DNA of 64,000 bases, taken from contig CP030884.1 in the NCBI GenBank assembly GCA_006969385.1, positions 1 through 64,000 on the forward strand. Direction: 5' to 3'. The number at the start of each line of letters is the position of its first letter. The stretch's first letter is position 1. The position numbers and the translations under genes were made by a program. The notes beneath the pieces are model-generated. The model saw only the letters and a program-made list of their open reading frames with translations. It did no database searches and was not told the DNA's origin. The stretch is from Planctomycetaceae bacterium (GTDB lineage Bacteria > Planctomycetota > Phycisphaerae > UBA1845 > UTPLA1). Below are positions 53,731 to 63,900 of the stretch, piece by piece.

Positions 53731-54729
53731 ATGAACACCTACCTGACCCTAGCCCTTTATTGCATCCTCGTCGTCGCCGCCTCGCTTTTCGGCGGTGCCC
53801 TGCCGATGCGGCTGCGCCTCTCCCACCGCAATATGAACCTGGTAATGGCACTGGTGGCGGGCGTCATTCTAGGAATCGGCGTTTTTCACATGCTGCCCCA
53901 CGGCGTGGTTGCCGCTGGCAATCTCGACCGTTGTCTCTGGGCCATGATGCTGGGCATGCTTGTGATGTTCCTCGTCACCCGCACGTTTCACGGGCATCAC
54001 CACCCGGTCAAACCGCACGAAAACGCACCCACCGAACTGGCGGACGACATTCACGCCTCACACCCGCATCCCGAGCGACAGAATCACGGTTGGATGGGTC
54101 TGGCCGCCGGCATGTCGCTCCACTCGCTATTCGATGGTGTCGCCTTGGCCGCCAGCGTCACCCATCCACACGAAGACGACAGCAACATGTGGCTGGTCGG
54201 CATGGGCGTTTTCGCTGCCATCGCCTTGCACAAGCCGCTCGATGCCATGTCGGTGACCTCGCTGATTCGCCGCAGTGGCGGTAGCCCGCGCCTCGCGCAA
54301 CTGGTGAACATCGGCTTTGCCATGATCGTACCGATTGGCGCCGTACTCTTCATGCTCGGCGCGGTTGCCCTCGAAGACCACGCCGGGGCACTCATCGGAT
54401 TGACGTTGGCGTTTTCGGCCGGCGTGTTCCTCTCCATCTCGCTGGGCGACCTGCTACCGGAATTACACTTTCATCCGCGCGATCGGTTGCGCTTATCATC
54501 GGCGCTGATCGTCGGCGTTCTGCTTGCACATTTCATTGGCTTTCTAGAACCGGCGCATCTGCACGACCACGGTGCCGCCGGCGGACACGGTCATTCCCAT
54601 GGAGGACCATCGGCGCCGGCAACAAAGACCGACGGCGCGGCGAATAGATCGGTCGTAAAAGACGACGACGCTCATGATGATCACGATCACGACCATGAGG
54701 GACACGATCATCACGATCACGAGCACTGA
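53731..54729 (+). CDS. ZIP-family metal transporter
   Basis: The 332-residue membrane protein (start MNTYLTLALY) imports zinc or related divalent cations. It has about eight helices. TM4 carries HSLFDGVALAAS and TM5 HKPLDAMSV, positions that form the metal site in ZIP proteins; the TM5 motif is HKPLD instead of the common HExP. Cytoplasmic loops and the C-terminal tail are His-rich (HGHHHPVKPHE, and a tail of alternating His and Asp). Those tails suggest metal binding or sensing. It is a single gene; no metalloregulator gene is adjacent. Confidence 0.85.
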   Translation: MNTYLTLALYCILVVAASLFGGALPMRLRLSHRNMNLVMALVAGVILGIGVFHMLPHGVVAAGNLDRCLWAMMLGMLVMFLVTRTFHGHHHPVKPHENAPTELADDIHASHPHPERQNHGWMGLAAGMSLHSLFDGVALAASVTHPHEDDSNMWLVGMGVFAAIALHKPLDAMSVTSLIRRSGGSPRLAQLVNIGFAMIVPIGAVLFMLGAVALEDHAGALIGLTLAFSAGVFLSISLGDLLPELHFHPRDRLRLSSALIVGVLLAHFIGFLEPAHLHDHGAAGGHGHSHGGPSAPATKTDGAANRSVVKDDDAHDDHDHDHEGHDHHDHEH

Positions 54730-55061
54730 TTTGTCGCGACATCGACAACCCCAGCGAATCAAATTAATCAGCGATGCAAAATCCCCAGTGCCGGGTGCCC
54801 CATCCTTTGCGCCAGCATAGGGTGGGGAATCGACAAAGCCCACTATTGACCGCGACGAAAAACGAATCACCAACCCACGTCGAGTGCCCCAACCTTCGCT
54901 GGCGCCAAAGATGGGGAATCGAATATTTTCTCCGTCACCCGCAACACTCACCCGCCCTCAATCCCAAAATACTCGTATCCGCGAAACAACCACGCGGTTC
55001 GTTCGTTTCACTATAATGATCCCGCTAAGGAGCTGTTTCTAATTCAACAACAGGTGAATCT
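54730..55061. repeat. Spacer with paired GC-rich hairpins
   Basis: Two related imperfect palindromes of 35-40 bases occur, around 54796-54830 and 54886-54920, both of the type GTGCCCCA-CC-TTNGC...GGGGAATCG. The first follows the anchor GCCGGGTGCC (54790-54799). They are dispersed non-coding repeats between two plus-strand genes. Confidence 0.6.
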
Positions 55062-56225
55062 ATGAAACGAAGCCGTATCACCGCTACCGCAATCTGTATC
55101 TACACGCTTGCGTTATCCGCATTCGCGTTTGCCGCCCCCAGCGAGGAAAAACAAGCTGAAGAAACGACGCCGCTGACCTCGGCACAACGCCAGCAAGCCG
55201 AAAAGGCCATCGACGCCGGTCTGAAGTTTCTCGCGCAACGCCAACAGGCCGATGGATCGTGGCCCAGCGACTACGGCCCGGCCGTCACGGCCATCTGCGC
55301 GCGCAGCTTCGTGAATGATGATGATTACGGCGCCGATCACGCCGTCGTGAAGAAATCGTTACAGTCGATTATGACATTTCAAGAGCCCGACGGCGGCATC
55401 TATGAACGCGCGAACAATCTTGCGAACTATCAAACGTGCGTCGCCCTGCTGCTATTCGTTGATCTCAATGACAGCTCGTATCGGCCCCAGATGCTGCGGG
55501 CGCAGAAGTTTCTTTCCGAGTTGCAGTACGGTGCCAACGAATCGGTCGACGAAGACAATCCGTGGTTCGGCGGCGCGGGGTATAACCAAACGAAGCGACC
55601 GGACATCTCCAACACGCAGATGATGTTGGAAGCGTTGAAAGCCAGCGGCCTGCCGACAACGCATCCGGTTTATCAACGCGCGCTGAAGTTTGTCTCGCGT
55701 TGCCAGTTATACGACGCGACCAACGACTTACCGTTGGCCGACGGTCGCAACGATGGCGGCTTTATCTACAGCACCAACAACGGTGGCGAATCCAAAGCGA
55801 GCGAGAAGATTAATGAGGGTCAGGGGCCATTACGCTGCTACGGATCGGTCACGTACGCGGGCTTTAAGAGCATGCTGTATGCCGACGTCAAACGCGACGA
55901 CCCGCGCATTCAGGCGTGCCTGAAATGGATTTGCAATAACTATACGCTCAAGTCCAACCCCAACATGCCGGGCCAACAGGCGCGCGAAGGCCTTTTCTAT
56001 TACTACCATGTGTTTGCGAAGGCGCTGTCCGTTTGGGGAGACGATATGTTGGTCGACGCCCAGGGAAAAGAACACAACTGGCGGCTCGATTTGATCGACG
56101 AACTTATCGAGCGCCAAGCTAAAGACGGCAGTTGGGTGAACGACACGACGCGCTGGCTCGAAGGCGACCCGCATTACGTGACGGCGCTGGCGATTCAGTC
56201 GTTACAAGCGGCGTTGGAAGAATAA
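55062..56225 (+). CDS. Exported alpha/alpha-toroid (squalene cyclase/prenyltransferase-like) protein
   Basis: The 387-residue protein has a signal peptide (cleaved near AFA) and a domain built of repeated helix pairs with QADGSW, QEPDGGIYE and DGSWVN (QxxDGSW) motifs typical of terpene cyclase and protein prenyltransferase toroids. The cyclase DxDD motif is not seen, so it is probably not an active terpene cyclase. The strict YNQTKRPDISNTQMMLEAL helix is characteristic of planctomycete homologues. It is exported, so the toroid is likely a scaffold or enzyme in the periplasm. Function unknown. Confidence 0.8.
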   Translation: MKRSRITATAICIYTLALSAFAFAAPSEEKQAEETTPLTSAQRQQAEKAIDAGLKFLAQRQQADGSWPSDYGPAVTAICARSFVNDDDYGADHAVVKKSLQSIMTFQEPDGGIYERANNLANYQTCVALLLFVDLNDSSYRPQMLRAQKFLSELQYGANESVDEDNPWFGGAGYNQTKRPDISNTQMMLEALKASGLPTTHPVYQRALKFVSRCQLYDATNDLPLADGRNDGGFIYSTNNGGESKASEKINEGQGPLRCYGSVTYAGFKSMLYADVKRDDPRIQACLKWICNNYTLKSNPNMPGQQAREGLFYYYHVFAKALSVWGDDMLVDAQGKEHNWRLDLIDELIERQAKDGSWVNDTTRWLEGDPHYVTALAIQSLQAALEE

Positions 56226-56446
56226 TGTGGCGCGCGTGGGAGTTGAAATAGGTGCCTTTCGGAATGCGAAACATTTCCGCGCGTCCACGTGCGTGTGCCC
56301 CTGCCCCTTTGGCGCTGGGGGAAGTTCGAGCGGATGTTGAACGCCATGCTGTTCGTGTTGGGTATTTCGTGCCGGGTGCCCCTGCCTCTCTGGGGATGGG
56401 GGACGTTCGCCCGCACAGCACGCCCCGAGTTTTTCAATTGGCGCGA
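56226..56446. repeat. Spacer with GC-rich palindromic repeats
   Basis: Two imperfect palindromes of the type GTGCCCCTGCC...GGGG-GGACGTTCG lie at about 56288-56325 and 56371-56412. The second has the anchor GCCGGGTGCC (56371-56380). These repeats sit inside a longer open frame, which argues against a start for the next gene at 56252. Confidence 0.6.
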
Positions 56447-57355
56447 ATGATCTCGCTTTGCGCCGTACTGATTTCTCCGCTTGGTTGCGAACAAGAAACT
56501 CCGGCGAAGAAAACTCCTAAGCAATCGCGGAGGGCGACTGAATCAAACAAGAGCACAAACAGCGCCAATCAGAACAATTCTGCTAAAAACTTCGTAAGCG
56601 AGACGGAAGCGGAAAATAGGGATGATAACGATGATGCAGCGTCCAAATCGCGCCGAACGGCAAGCCCGAACGTCGGTATGCGTGACAAAACTGCAATGCC
56701 GGTCAGTGAAGCGCGAAAAGACAACGCCGGCGAATCAAATATCTCGTCTTCCGGCAATGCCGTCGCCTACAAGCCGGGCATCACGCTGAATTACGAAGCG
56801 CTACAAGTCGAAGTCGACGCCCAAGTCATCCTCCGCCAAGGTGAACTCGAACTGCTCCTATGGGCCGAATCCCCCACCCCCAAAGGCCACGAAACCATCC
56901 TCGCCACCAAGGCCAAGCCCAGCGATATCTACGAAGCGCTTGGCCTGATGGGGCTAACGCCGGGCAGTCCGCCGTGGTTCGATTACGAAAAAGGCGTCGC
57001 TCATGCGGCCAAAGGTGATGCCGTCGACGTGCGCGTGCGCTACCAGCTCGACAACCAGCACACCGAACACAACATCTGCGAATGGGTCACCAACAAGGCG
57101 CGCCAAGCGCCGATGGAGCGGCGCGACTGGGTGTTTTGCGGTTCACGCCGCGAAGAGAATGGTCGATTCGCCGCCGACTTCGAAGGTACCGTTATCACCG
57201 TGGTCGACTTTCCGAGTTCGTTATTGAGCCTGGCCGAGTCGCATTCCGAAAGTAACGCGAAGTTGTGGTTGGTGGCCAACGCCGAACGCATTCCCGAGAT
57301 CGATACGTCCGTGACGGTGATCTTGCGAGCGGTGAAGCAACGTAAGAGCGACTAA
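56447..57355 (+). CDS. Putative lipoprotein of unknown function
   Basis: The start at 56447 (MISLCAVLIS) gives a 302-residue protein with a lipobox (ISPLGC). After the acylated Cys there is a Lys/Ser/Asn-rich low-complexity stretch of about 70 residues and then a globular domain starting near VAYKPGITLNYEALQVEVDAQV, with beta strands and a RQAPMERRDWVFCGSR segment. The earlier Met (56252) would run through intergenic repeats and is rejected. No family was recognised. It follows the toroid protein on the same strand. Confidence 0.6.
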   Translation: MISLCAVLISPLGCEQETPAKKTPKQSRRATESNKSTNSANQNNSAKNFVSETEAENRDDNDDAASKSRRTASPNVGMRDKTAMPVSEARKDNAGESNISSSGNAVAYKPGITLNYEALQVEVDAQVILRQGELELLLWAESPTPKGHETILATKAKPSDIYEALGLMGLTPGSPPWFDYEKGVAHAAKGDAVDVRVRYQLDNQHTEHNICEWVTNKARQAPMERRDWVFCGSRREENGRFAADFEGTVITVVDFPSSLLSLAESHSESNAKLWLVANAERIPEIDTSVTVILRAVKQRKSD

Positions 57356-57441
57356 ACTCACCCTTCGCGTTCATCATTGTGGCCGACGGTAAATTATTAA
57401 GCGTGCATCACGATTCAAGAGTATATCCAAAGTTCTAAATG

Positions 57442-58074
57442 TTATTGCTTGAAAATAAAGGGCAATAGCCACGACGCAAAGGGGCCAATGAATACCATGA
57501 GAGCAACGAGAACGACGAGAAAACCCAAATATACGAATACCAACGACCAGCGCGTTTTCTGATTGTCCTCATCAGCCTTCGCGCGATGATCCGTCAAGCG
57601 CATCGAAAAGAGAAACACGCCATATACCGCGAACACGACGATGACGAACTCCGGCACACGATTGGGTTTTAAGAGGCGGCCACCAATAATGGCGATGGCG
57701 AGCCCCGCGAGGAATAAGGCGGCGGCCACGCGCCGAGGCTTTATGCCCGCTTGCTTCTCCGCGTTTGCGCGCTGCACCAAGCGTCGAATCACTTCACCGC
57801 ATTCGGGGCAAACATCTCCAATCTGCAACGTCTGTAGGTTGTAACCGCAACAGGGACACGGCGTGGCGATGTGAAGCGTGGTGCCGACTGGCAGCGCTGC
57901 CGCAAGCAAGTCGACACCGCGTTCGTTGAGGCTAAAGACATGATCGCACGACCGACACGTCGCGAGATACATGCCGTCGGCGTGCACGACCTGATCGGTC
58001 TCGGGATGGACGAACAGTTTGGTATCCGCGGACCTACATACGGGGCAACTCAGTTCTCGTTCGCGATAGTCCAT
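57442..58074 (-). CDS. Double zinc-ribbon membrane protein (tandem copy 3)
   Basis: The 210-residue protein (start MDYRERELSC) has a first ribbon near residues 10-50 (CPVC, later CRSC), a middle ribbon with PCPCCGYNLQTLQIGDVCPECGEVIRRL (about 80-110), and three membrane helices in the second half (about 120-205). It is the last of three tandem genes with the same order of ribbons and helices. The YNL-CPECG ribbon links it to the other ribbon proteins of the window. Function unknown; the likely site is the inner membrane with the ribbons in the cytoplasm (inference). Confidence 0.75.
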   Translation of the reverse strand: MDYRERELSCPVCRSADTKLFVHPETDQVVHADGMYLATCRSCDHVFSLNERGVDLLAAALPVGTTLHIATPCPCCGYNLQTLQIGDVCPECGEVIRRLVQRANAEKQAGIKPRRVAAALFLAGLAIAIIGGRLLKPNRVPEFVIVVFAVYGVFLFSMRLTDHRAKADEDNQKTRWSLVFVYLGFLVVLVALMVFIGPFASWLLPFIFKQ

Positions 58075-58088
58075 ATAAATGAATGTGT

Positions 58089-58700
58089 TCAGTACCAGCC
58101 CATTAATGTGATTACGATCCCGGCAGCAATATAGGCGATGCCCACCGCGACTAGCAGCACTGCCTTTGCGATCAATTGGTTGCGTCCGGGATGGTTGTCC
58201 CAACCAAAGGTACCCAGCTGCCGCCAGCAAACGTAACCAACAACGACCATTGCAATACTCATCGCAAACCAAAATACCAATACACCATCGAGACCAAGAG
58301 ACAAATAGCAGATTGCCGCGATCGATAATCCAATTATGAAGCTAACAAGTCCGGCACTTCGAACAGCTTTATCGCATCGCGTCGTCGCATTATTCATCAC
58401 AATTACTCTCGATATACGGTTACCACATTCGCTGCAAACTTCGCCGACCCGCCGTCCGAGCAAGTTATAATCGCAATGCGGGCACGGAACCTCATACTCA
58501 AGTACCGTACCAAATAGTAACGCCGCCTTCACGAACTTTGTCGCTGCGTACGAGAACCGGAATTCATGACCGCATCCACGGCACAAAGCTCGCGGTGCCT
58601 CACCAGCATCACGATCCAACATCGCTTCCCCGCTCTCGGTCAAAGATGTATCCGCCGACCCGCATGCGGGACAATCGAGTTCTTTCCCGTCTCGCAGCAT
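58089..58700 (-). CDS. Double zinc-ribbon membrane protein (tandem copy 2)
   Basis: The 203-residue protein (start MLRDGKELDC) has the same layout: CPAC and CRGC ribbon near residues 10-45, PCPHCDYNLLGRRVGEVCSECGNRISRVI in the middle with a variant CSEC pair, then four helices near the C terminus. It is 14 bases upstream of copy 3 and 7 bases downstream of copy 1, so the three are co-transcribed. Sequence identity between copies is moderate: the ribbons are kept and the helices differ. Confidence 0.75.
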   Translation of the reverse strand: MLRDGKELDCPACGSADTSLTESGEAMLDRDAGEAPRALCRGCGHEFRFSYAATKFVKAALLFGTVLEYEVPCPHCDYNLLGRRVGEVCSECGNRISRVIVMNNATTRCDKAVRSAGLVSFIIGLSIAAICYLSLGLDGVLVFWFAMSIAMVVVGYVCWRQLGTFGWDNHPGRNQLIAKAVLLVAVGIAYIAAGIVITLMGWY

Positions 58701-58707
58701 ATCAACA

Positions 58708-59346
58708 CTACCGTCCCCAAACCCAGCTTCCCAAAAATATCGCCATCGCAAGCATCATCAACAACAATCCAAAGAACAACAGTATGACACCGTGCACCCG
58801 CGCCCACGGCGTTTCCCAGTACCAATCGAGCGATGATTGAATCACAAAACGCGACGATTTGGTTTGAAAGAACCCGGCCGCCACCATCGCCGCACTGAAT
58901 CCAATCCAAATAAGTCCGTTCGCGACATATCGATGCGGCGAAAAGAACTGCATAGCCACACACGCAGCCAACACCAAAATATAGATCAATATGTTGGCAA
59001 TGAACGCCGTTTGAACCCTTGCATAATCTAAATTGTGCAGCACCCGCACCATGCGCGGTATCGTACTACCGCATTCGGGGCACGCGCCGCCGGTTTTCCG
59101 CGTGCGCAAGTTGTATCGACACGCAAAGCAAGCAGCGTCTTCCTGTATGGTCGCGCCTAGTGGTAATGCATCGGAAAGATATGCCGCCTCCACCTTACTC
59201 TGCTTAAAGCACTCCCCGCACGAACAACAGTCAGCAAGCCACCCGCCTTGATCCCTTGCCTGTGTCCCTGTGCTGCTGTCGATTACAGCTACCGTATCGA
59301 GCGACTTGCATGTCGGGCACCGCAGTTTTTCGTCGATATCGCTCAT
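58708..59346 (-). CDS. Double zinc-ribbon membrane protein (tandem copy 1)
   Basis: The 212-residue protein (start [10 protein letters not shown]) has ribbon 1 as CPTC and CCSCGEC, ribbon 2 as [28 protein letters not shown], and four helices to the end (GSWVWGR). It is the first gene of a three-gene operon and is divergent from the AAA+ ATPase, with only 36 bases between the start codons, so promoters overlap the genes. Function unknown. Confidence 0.75.
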   Translation of the reverse strand: MSDIDEKLRCPTCKSLDTVAVIDSSTGTQARDQGGWLADCCSCGECFKQSKVEAAYLSDALPLGATIQEDAACFACRYNLRTRKTGGACPECGSTIPRMVRVLHNLDYARVQTAFIANILIYILVLAACVAMQFFSPHRYVANGLIWIGFSAAMVAAGFFQTKSSRFVIQSSLDWYWETPWARVHGVILLFFGLLLMMLAMAIFLGSWVWGR

Positions 59347-59382
59347 GCCGCCCGCTGCCTCCCCGGCTACAATCATCCTACC

Positions 59383-60798
59383 ATGACGACCACCATGACC
59401 GAAACCAAACCGCGTACGCTGGGCGAGCTAAAGGCCTCGGGCTGGCAATCCAAATCCGTTAAGCAAGAGCTGCACGACAACCTGCTGCGGCTGTTGTCGG
59501 CGGGCGAGACGCTCTTTCCCGGCATCGTCGGCTACGACCATACCGTGATACCGGAGATTTGCCTCGCGATTCTGGCCAAGCACGACATGCTCTTTATGGG
59601 TGAGAAGGGCCAGGCCAAAAGCCGTATGATGCGCGGCTTGGCGCGCTTGCTTGACCCGGAAATTCCATTCGTCGCCGGTAGCGAACTGCACGACGATCCG
59701 CTTAACCCCATCACGCGCAGCGCTAAGCGCCTGATCGCCGCCGAGGGCGACGCCACGCCCATCGAATGGTGGCCGCGCGACGAGCGTTACGCCGAACGAC
59801 TCGCCCCCGGCACCAAATTCGCCGACGTCATCGGTGAGATCGATCCGGCCAAGCTTGCCGGTGGCTCCAGCATGAGCGCCGAAGAAGCGCTGCACTTCGG
59901 CCTGATCCCGCGCATGCATCGCGGCATCTTCGCCATGAACGAAGTGCCCGAACTTGACGAACTGGTGCAGGTCGGCCTGTTTAACATTCTCGAAGAGCGC
60001 GACGTGCAAATCCGCGGCTTTCCGATTCGCTTCGATCTCGACATTTGTATTCTTTTTTCGGCCAACCCGTCGACGTATAACCGTAGCGGTAAGGTGATCC
60101 CGCAGCTTAAGGACCGCATCGGCTCCCTGATTCGCACGCACTATCCCGAACAGCGCGAACTCGGCATCGAAATCATGGAGCAGGAAGCGGGTATCAACCT
60201 CGAAGGCGACTTTCCCGTGCGCGTGCCGCTGTTTATGAAGGAGATTTGCGAGCAGATCACCATCGAAGCGCGCAAAAGCGATTTCGTCGACGTGCAATCG
60301 GGCGTGTCGGCGCGCTTTTCGATCAGCAACTACCGCACCATGATCGCCAGCGCCCGCCGCCGCGCCGCCGTGTTGGGCGACGCCCACGCCATACCGCGTA
60401 TCAGTGATCTGTCGCACATCGTTTCGTCGAGCATGGGCAAGCTCGAACTCGACATGATGGGCAGCCATCAGATGAGCGAGCAACAAGTCATCGAAGCGGT
60501 CATGGTCGCCGCCGTCCGCAAGGTCTTCGACGAATACTGCGATAAGCACGGCTTCGAAGAAATTTCCGATATCTTCGGCAAAGGCGTGACGATCGAAGTC
60601 GGCGACATGCTACCCTCGTCGGATTATCAAGAGCGCCTCCAACGCGTGCCCCCCGCTTGGGAAAAGGCTTTCGAAATCAACCCCAGCGACGACCCCGCCA
60701 TGCGCGCGGCCTGCGTCGAGTTTGTGCTGGCGGGTCTATATGCGAATGAGAAGATTTCACGTAGTACACGGCATGGGCGGGTGGAGTATGAGATGTGA
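59383..60798 (+). CDS. AAA+ ATPase of the MoxR/ChlI-like type
   Basis: The 471-residue protein (start [10 protein letters not shown]) has a central AAA+ domain. The Walker A-like loop is GEKGQAKSR, which is a ChlI/MoxR-type variant rather than strict GxxxxGKT. The Walker B region is [11 protein letters not shown] with a conserved Asn-Glu, the sensor 1 region is [11 protein letters not shown], and an arginine-finger region follows ([12 protein letters not shown]). The C-terminal part is helical and ends in an unusual basic tail ([15 protein letters not shown]). MoxR/ChlI relatives act as chaperones or in chelatase complexes, usually with a VWA partner; no VWA gene follows in the window. Partner and target are unknown. 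Confidence 0.83.
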   Translation: MTTTMTETKPRTLGELKASGWQSKSVKQELHDNLLRLLSAGETLFPGIVGYDHTVIPEICLAILAKHDMLFMGEKGQAKSRMMRGLARLLDPEIPFVAGSELHDDPLNPITRSAKRLIAAEGDATPIEWWPRDERYAERLAPGTKFADVIGEIDPAKLAGGSSMSAEEALHFGLIPRMHRGIFAMNEVPELDELVQVGLFNILEERDVQIRGFPIRFDLDICILFSANPSTYNRSGKVIPQLKDRIGSLIRTHYPEQRELGIEIMEQEAGINLEGDFPVRVPLFMKEICEQITIEARKSDFVDVQSGVSARFSISNYRTMIASARRRAAVLGDAHAIPRISDLSHIVSSSMGKLELDMMGSHQMSEQQVIEAVMVAAVRKVFDEYCDKHGFEEISDIFGKGVTIEVGDMLPSSDYQERLQRVPPAWEKAFEINPSDDPAMRAACVEFVLAGLYANEKISRSTRHGRVEYEM

Positions 60799-60861
60799 TA
60801 AAACGCACCCGATGAGATGCGGCAGAGAGATTTTTTAGCGTCGTTGTACCATTGTTTATAT

Positions 60862-60890
60862 TTAGCCCCCGGCCAATGGCCGGGGGCTAA
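60862..60890. terminator. Perfect 13-bp hairpin between convergent genes
   Basis: TTAGCCCCCGGCC, a three-base loop AAT and GGCCGGGGGCTAA form a symmetrical hairpin. It can end transcripts from both sides, although the T-run is weak. Similar GC-rich hairpins are known as dispersed repeats. Confidence 0.65.
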
Positions 60891-60929
60891 GTTGATTTAG
60901 AATCGTCATTGATCACCGCTGAGAACGAA

Positions 60930-60987
60930 CTTCAATTCGCCCTTCGCCGTTCGCCATTCGCTCTTCGCCCTTCGCCCTTCCCTACTC
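60930..60987. repeat. Heptanucleotide tandem array at the amidohydrolase 3' end
   Basis: Units with a 7-base period run TTCGCCC, TTCGCCG, TTCGCCA, TTCGCTC, TTCGCCC, TTCGCCC, and the array continues across the amidohydrolase stop codon (60982-60984). The TTCGCNN unit is the same as in the array at 31504-31530. Confidence 0.7.
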
Positions 60988-63900
60988 CAACCGCATCACG
61001 GGCGGTCCGTTCAACTCTTCGGCCTCCGGCCGCAACTCCGGCGTTGGGCGGGTCAACCATTTGGCGTCGTTGTCCGTGTGTTTATTCGTCAGGTCGAGCG
61101 GTTGGCCATCGATGAACGCGGCCACGACTTTGTTGGAAGCCTGCAACGGTGTATCGGTGCAAACGATCACATCGCCGCGCTTACCGACATCCAGCGAACC
61201 GAGTTCGCTGTCAATCCCCAAGATGCCCGCCGCATCGAGCGTCAACGCCCGCAGCGCGCGGTCTTCGCTCAAACCGTGCGCCGCGGCCATGCCCGCTTCG
61301 ATACCAAGCTGCTTCGCGAGCGACGGCTCGCCCGTGGTAAACGCAAATCGCACGCCCGCATCGGCCAGCGTCTTGGCGTTGGCATACACGCTATCCCACG
61401 GTTCATAATCTCCGCGCGGGTACGCCATCGAGCGCTGGATAATCACATCGATATTGCGCGCGGCCAATTCGTCGGCCAGCTTCCACGCTTCGCGCCCTCC
61501 AAAAATGACGGGCTTCAGTTCGTAACGCTCGGCGAAACGCAAGACTTCCAACATCTCCTTGTAACTGTTGGCCGCGAACATGATCGGCTTTTCGCCCAGC
61601 ACATAGGGCCGCATCGCTTCCAACATACGATCGCGATACGGCAAGACCGATGGATCCTGCGCCGCCAACTTGGTCGTCTCGGCGTACAAGCGCGCGTCGC
61701 GGAAGAATGTTTCCACTTCGGCCAAGTCGCCGGCATACGCCTTTTCGCGTTCTTTCTTCTGCTCGTCGCGCACCCACCACGGCCACTCGCGCGGTCGATG
61801 CGGCAGATCCACCACCAAGCCCACATCGGCTTTCAACCGCGCTTCGGGCATGGTCCACCCGTGCAAACGCACCAAGCCTGCCAGCCCGGAAATGAACCCA
61901 CCCGCTGGAGGCACCAGCGCCGCCAGCACGCCTTCGGACCGCGCAACGCCGATATGCGAACTGAACGGATCGTAGGCCGACAGCGCCCGCAAGTCGGGAC
62001 GGATGCGACTGGTGTCGCGCTGGTCGTCGGTGCCTGCAACCGATTCGATTTCCAACAAGCCCAACGCAACACCGGCGTTGATCAAACCCGGATACACATT
62101 GAGGCCCGTCGCATCGACCACCGTCGCGTTGGGCGGTGCCGTCGCGCCCGCCTCGCGCATCGAATGAATCTTGCCATCAACCATTACCAACGTTCCGTCG
62201 CGCGGTTCGCTGCTGATCGGATGCAACCGACCGCCGGTGATCCACACTTCCTCCGCAGCTTGCTGCGGCAAGTCGATCAAATCGCGCTGCGGCGCGAAAG
62301 GCCGCGCACCGCGCGGCTTGGCCGGTTCGTCCGGATTGAACTTGGGATGATGGAAATACACTTCGCCATCGATCAGCGTGAGCACACATTTGCTGAACGT
62401 ATCCAATGGGTGTGCGTCGAACACGGCGATATCGCCAAACTTGCCGACCTTGAGCGAGCCGACGTGTTTATCCACGCCCAATTGAATCGCCGCGTTCAGC
62501 GTAACCAAACGCAACGCATCGTTGGTGGACAAACCACCAAACCGTAGCGACTTGGCCGCTTCCAGATTCATATGACGAATCACCTCGCCCGAGTCGGAAT
62601 TGACCGTGGTCACGATGCCGTTTTGCACCATGCGCGCCGCGTTGTGCGGAATCGCGTTAAACGCCTCGATCTTGTAGGCCCACCAATCGGAGAATGAGGA
62701 GCCGGAAGCGCCGTGTCGATGAATCTCGGGCGCGATGCGATAGCCTTCGAGAATGTGCTGCAAGACGGCGATGCGGAAGCCGTGGTCTTCGGCCACATCG
62801 ATCAGCCGCAGGATCTCATCCGCGCGATAGCAATGACAGTGCACCCAGATGTTGCCATCCATCACGTCGCAGAGTGCTTCGAGCCGTAAATCTTTCCGCA
62901 TCGGGCGCGGATCGTTGTTGTTCGACTTGTCAGCACGAAACGCTTCTTGTTTCTGCGCATATTGCCGCGCCGCATGGAACGCGCGGCGCATCACCGTCTC
63001 AACGCCCGAGCGCGTACCCGGGAACCGGTTACCGCTGTTGCGCGAATTGGACTGCTTAACATTTTCACCCAACGCAAACTTGATCGTGCGCGGTGCCTGC
63101 GTGAAGTACCAATCGGCGACGGGCTTGCCAACCTTCACACGAAGCGTCGCGTTCTGCCCACCGATGGTGTTGGCCGAACCGTGCATCGTATGAATCGCCG
63201 TGATGCCACCGGCTACGGCGCGATAGGCCCCCACCGGCGTGTGATCGATTACATCGCGCAGTTGCACCTCGGGCGTGACGGACAGCGACCATTCGTTAAG
63301 GCCTCCGTTAATGCATAAGTGCGAATGGGCGTCGATCAAACCCGGCGATATAAAGTATCCCGTGAGGTCGATCTCCATCACGCCATCGCGTTTCGCAATA
63401 TTTTGACCGATCTCGGCAATGCGACCACCGCGAATCAGCACGTCGGTGCCTTCCAAATCGCCGTCTTCGATCGTAAGCAGCGTGGCATTGCGCAGCAGCA
63501 CGTCACCGCCAGTTTGAAACGCCGGCTTGCGATCCGCTTTAATCTCACTTGCAAACGTGGGCCAAACTATTTGCGGCTCTTTCTTCTTTTCATCCTTTTC
63601 GTCGGCATCCTCGTCATCGGAGCCTCTCTCTGCGTCCTCTTCTTCTTCCGGCGCGTCGTGGCCTTCGTCTTCCGGCGCGGTCTCGTCGTCGAGGCTCATC
63701 ACATTTAGATCGATGTCTTTATCGCCGACGACTTCTTCCCACGTTTCCGGGTCGCGGTCGGTGGGCTTGGGTTCATCGCCGTCATCATCCGATGCGGCTT
63801 TCGACACCTTGGGTTTGGGCTTATCCACCTGAAATGGTTTGCCATTAACAAACACCCAGCGCACCTTGGTTTTCTTCTTGTCCGCCAACGGGCCATCGAT

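Noticed and set aside
56252..56446. Upstream start of the lipoprotein gene
   Set aside because: The extra residues are encoded by intergenic palindromic repeats and would bury the lipobox.
59428..60549. Minus-strand open frame of 373 codons
   Set aside because: It mirrors the AAA+ ATPase gene; the sense strand has the ATPase motifs.
61078..62547. Plus-strand open frame of 489 codons
   Set aside because: Shadow of the amidohydrolase on the other strand; Arg/His/Gln-rich translation without domain.
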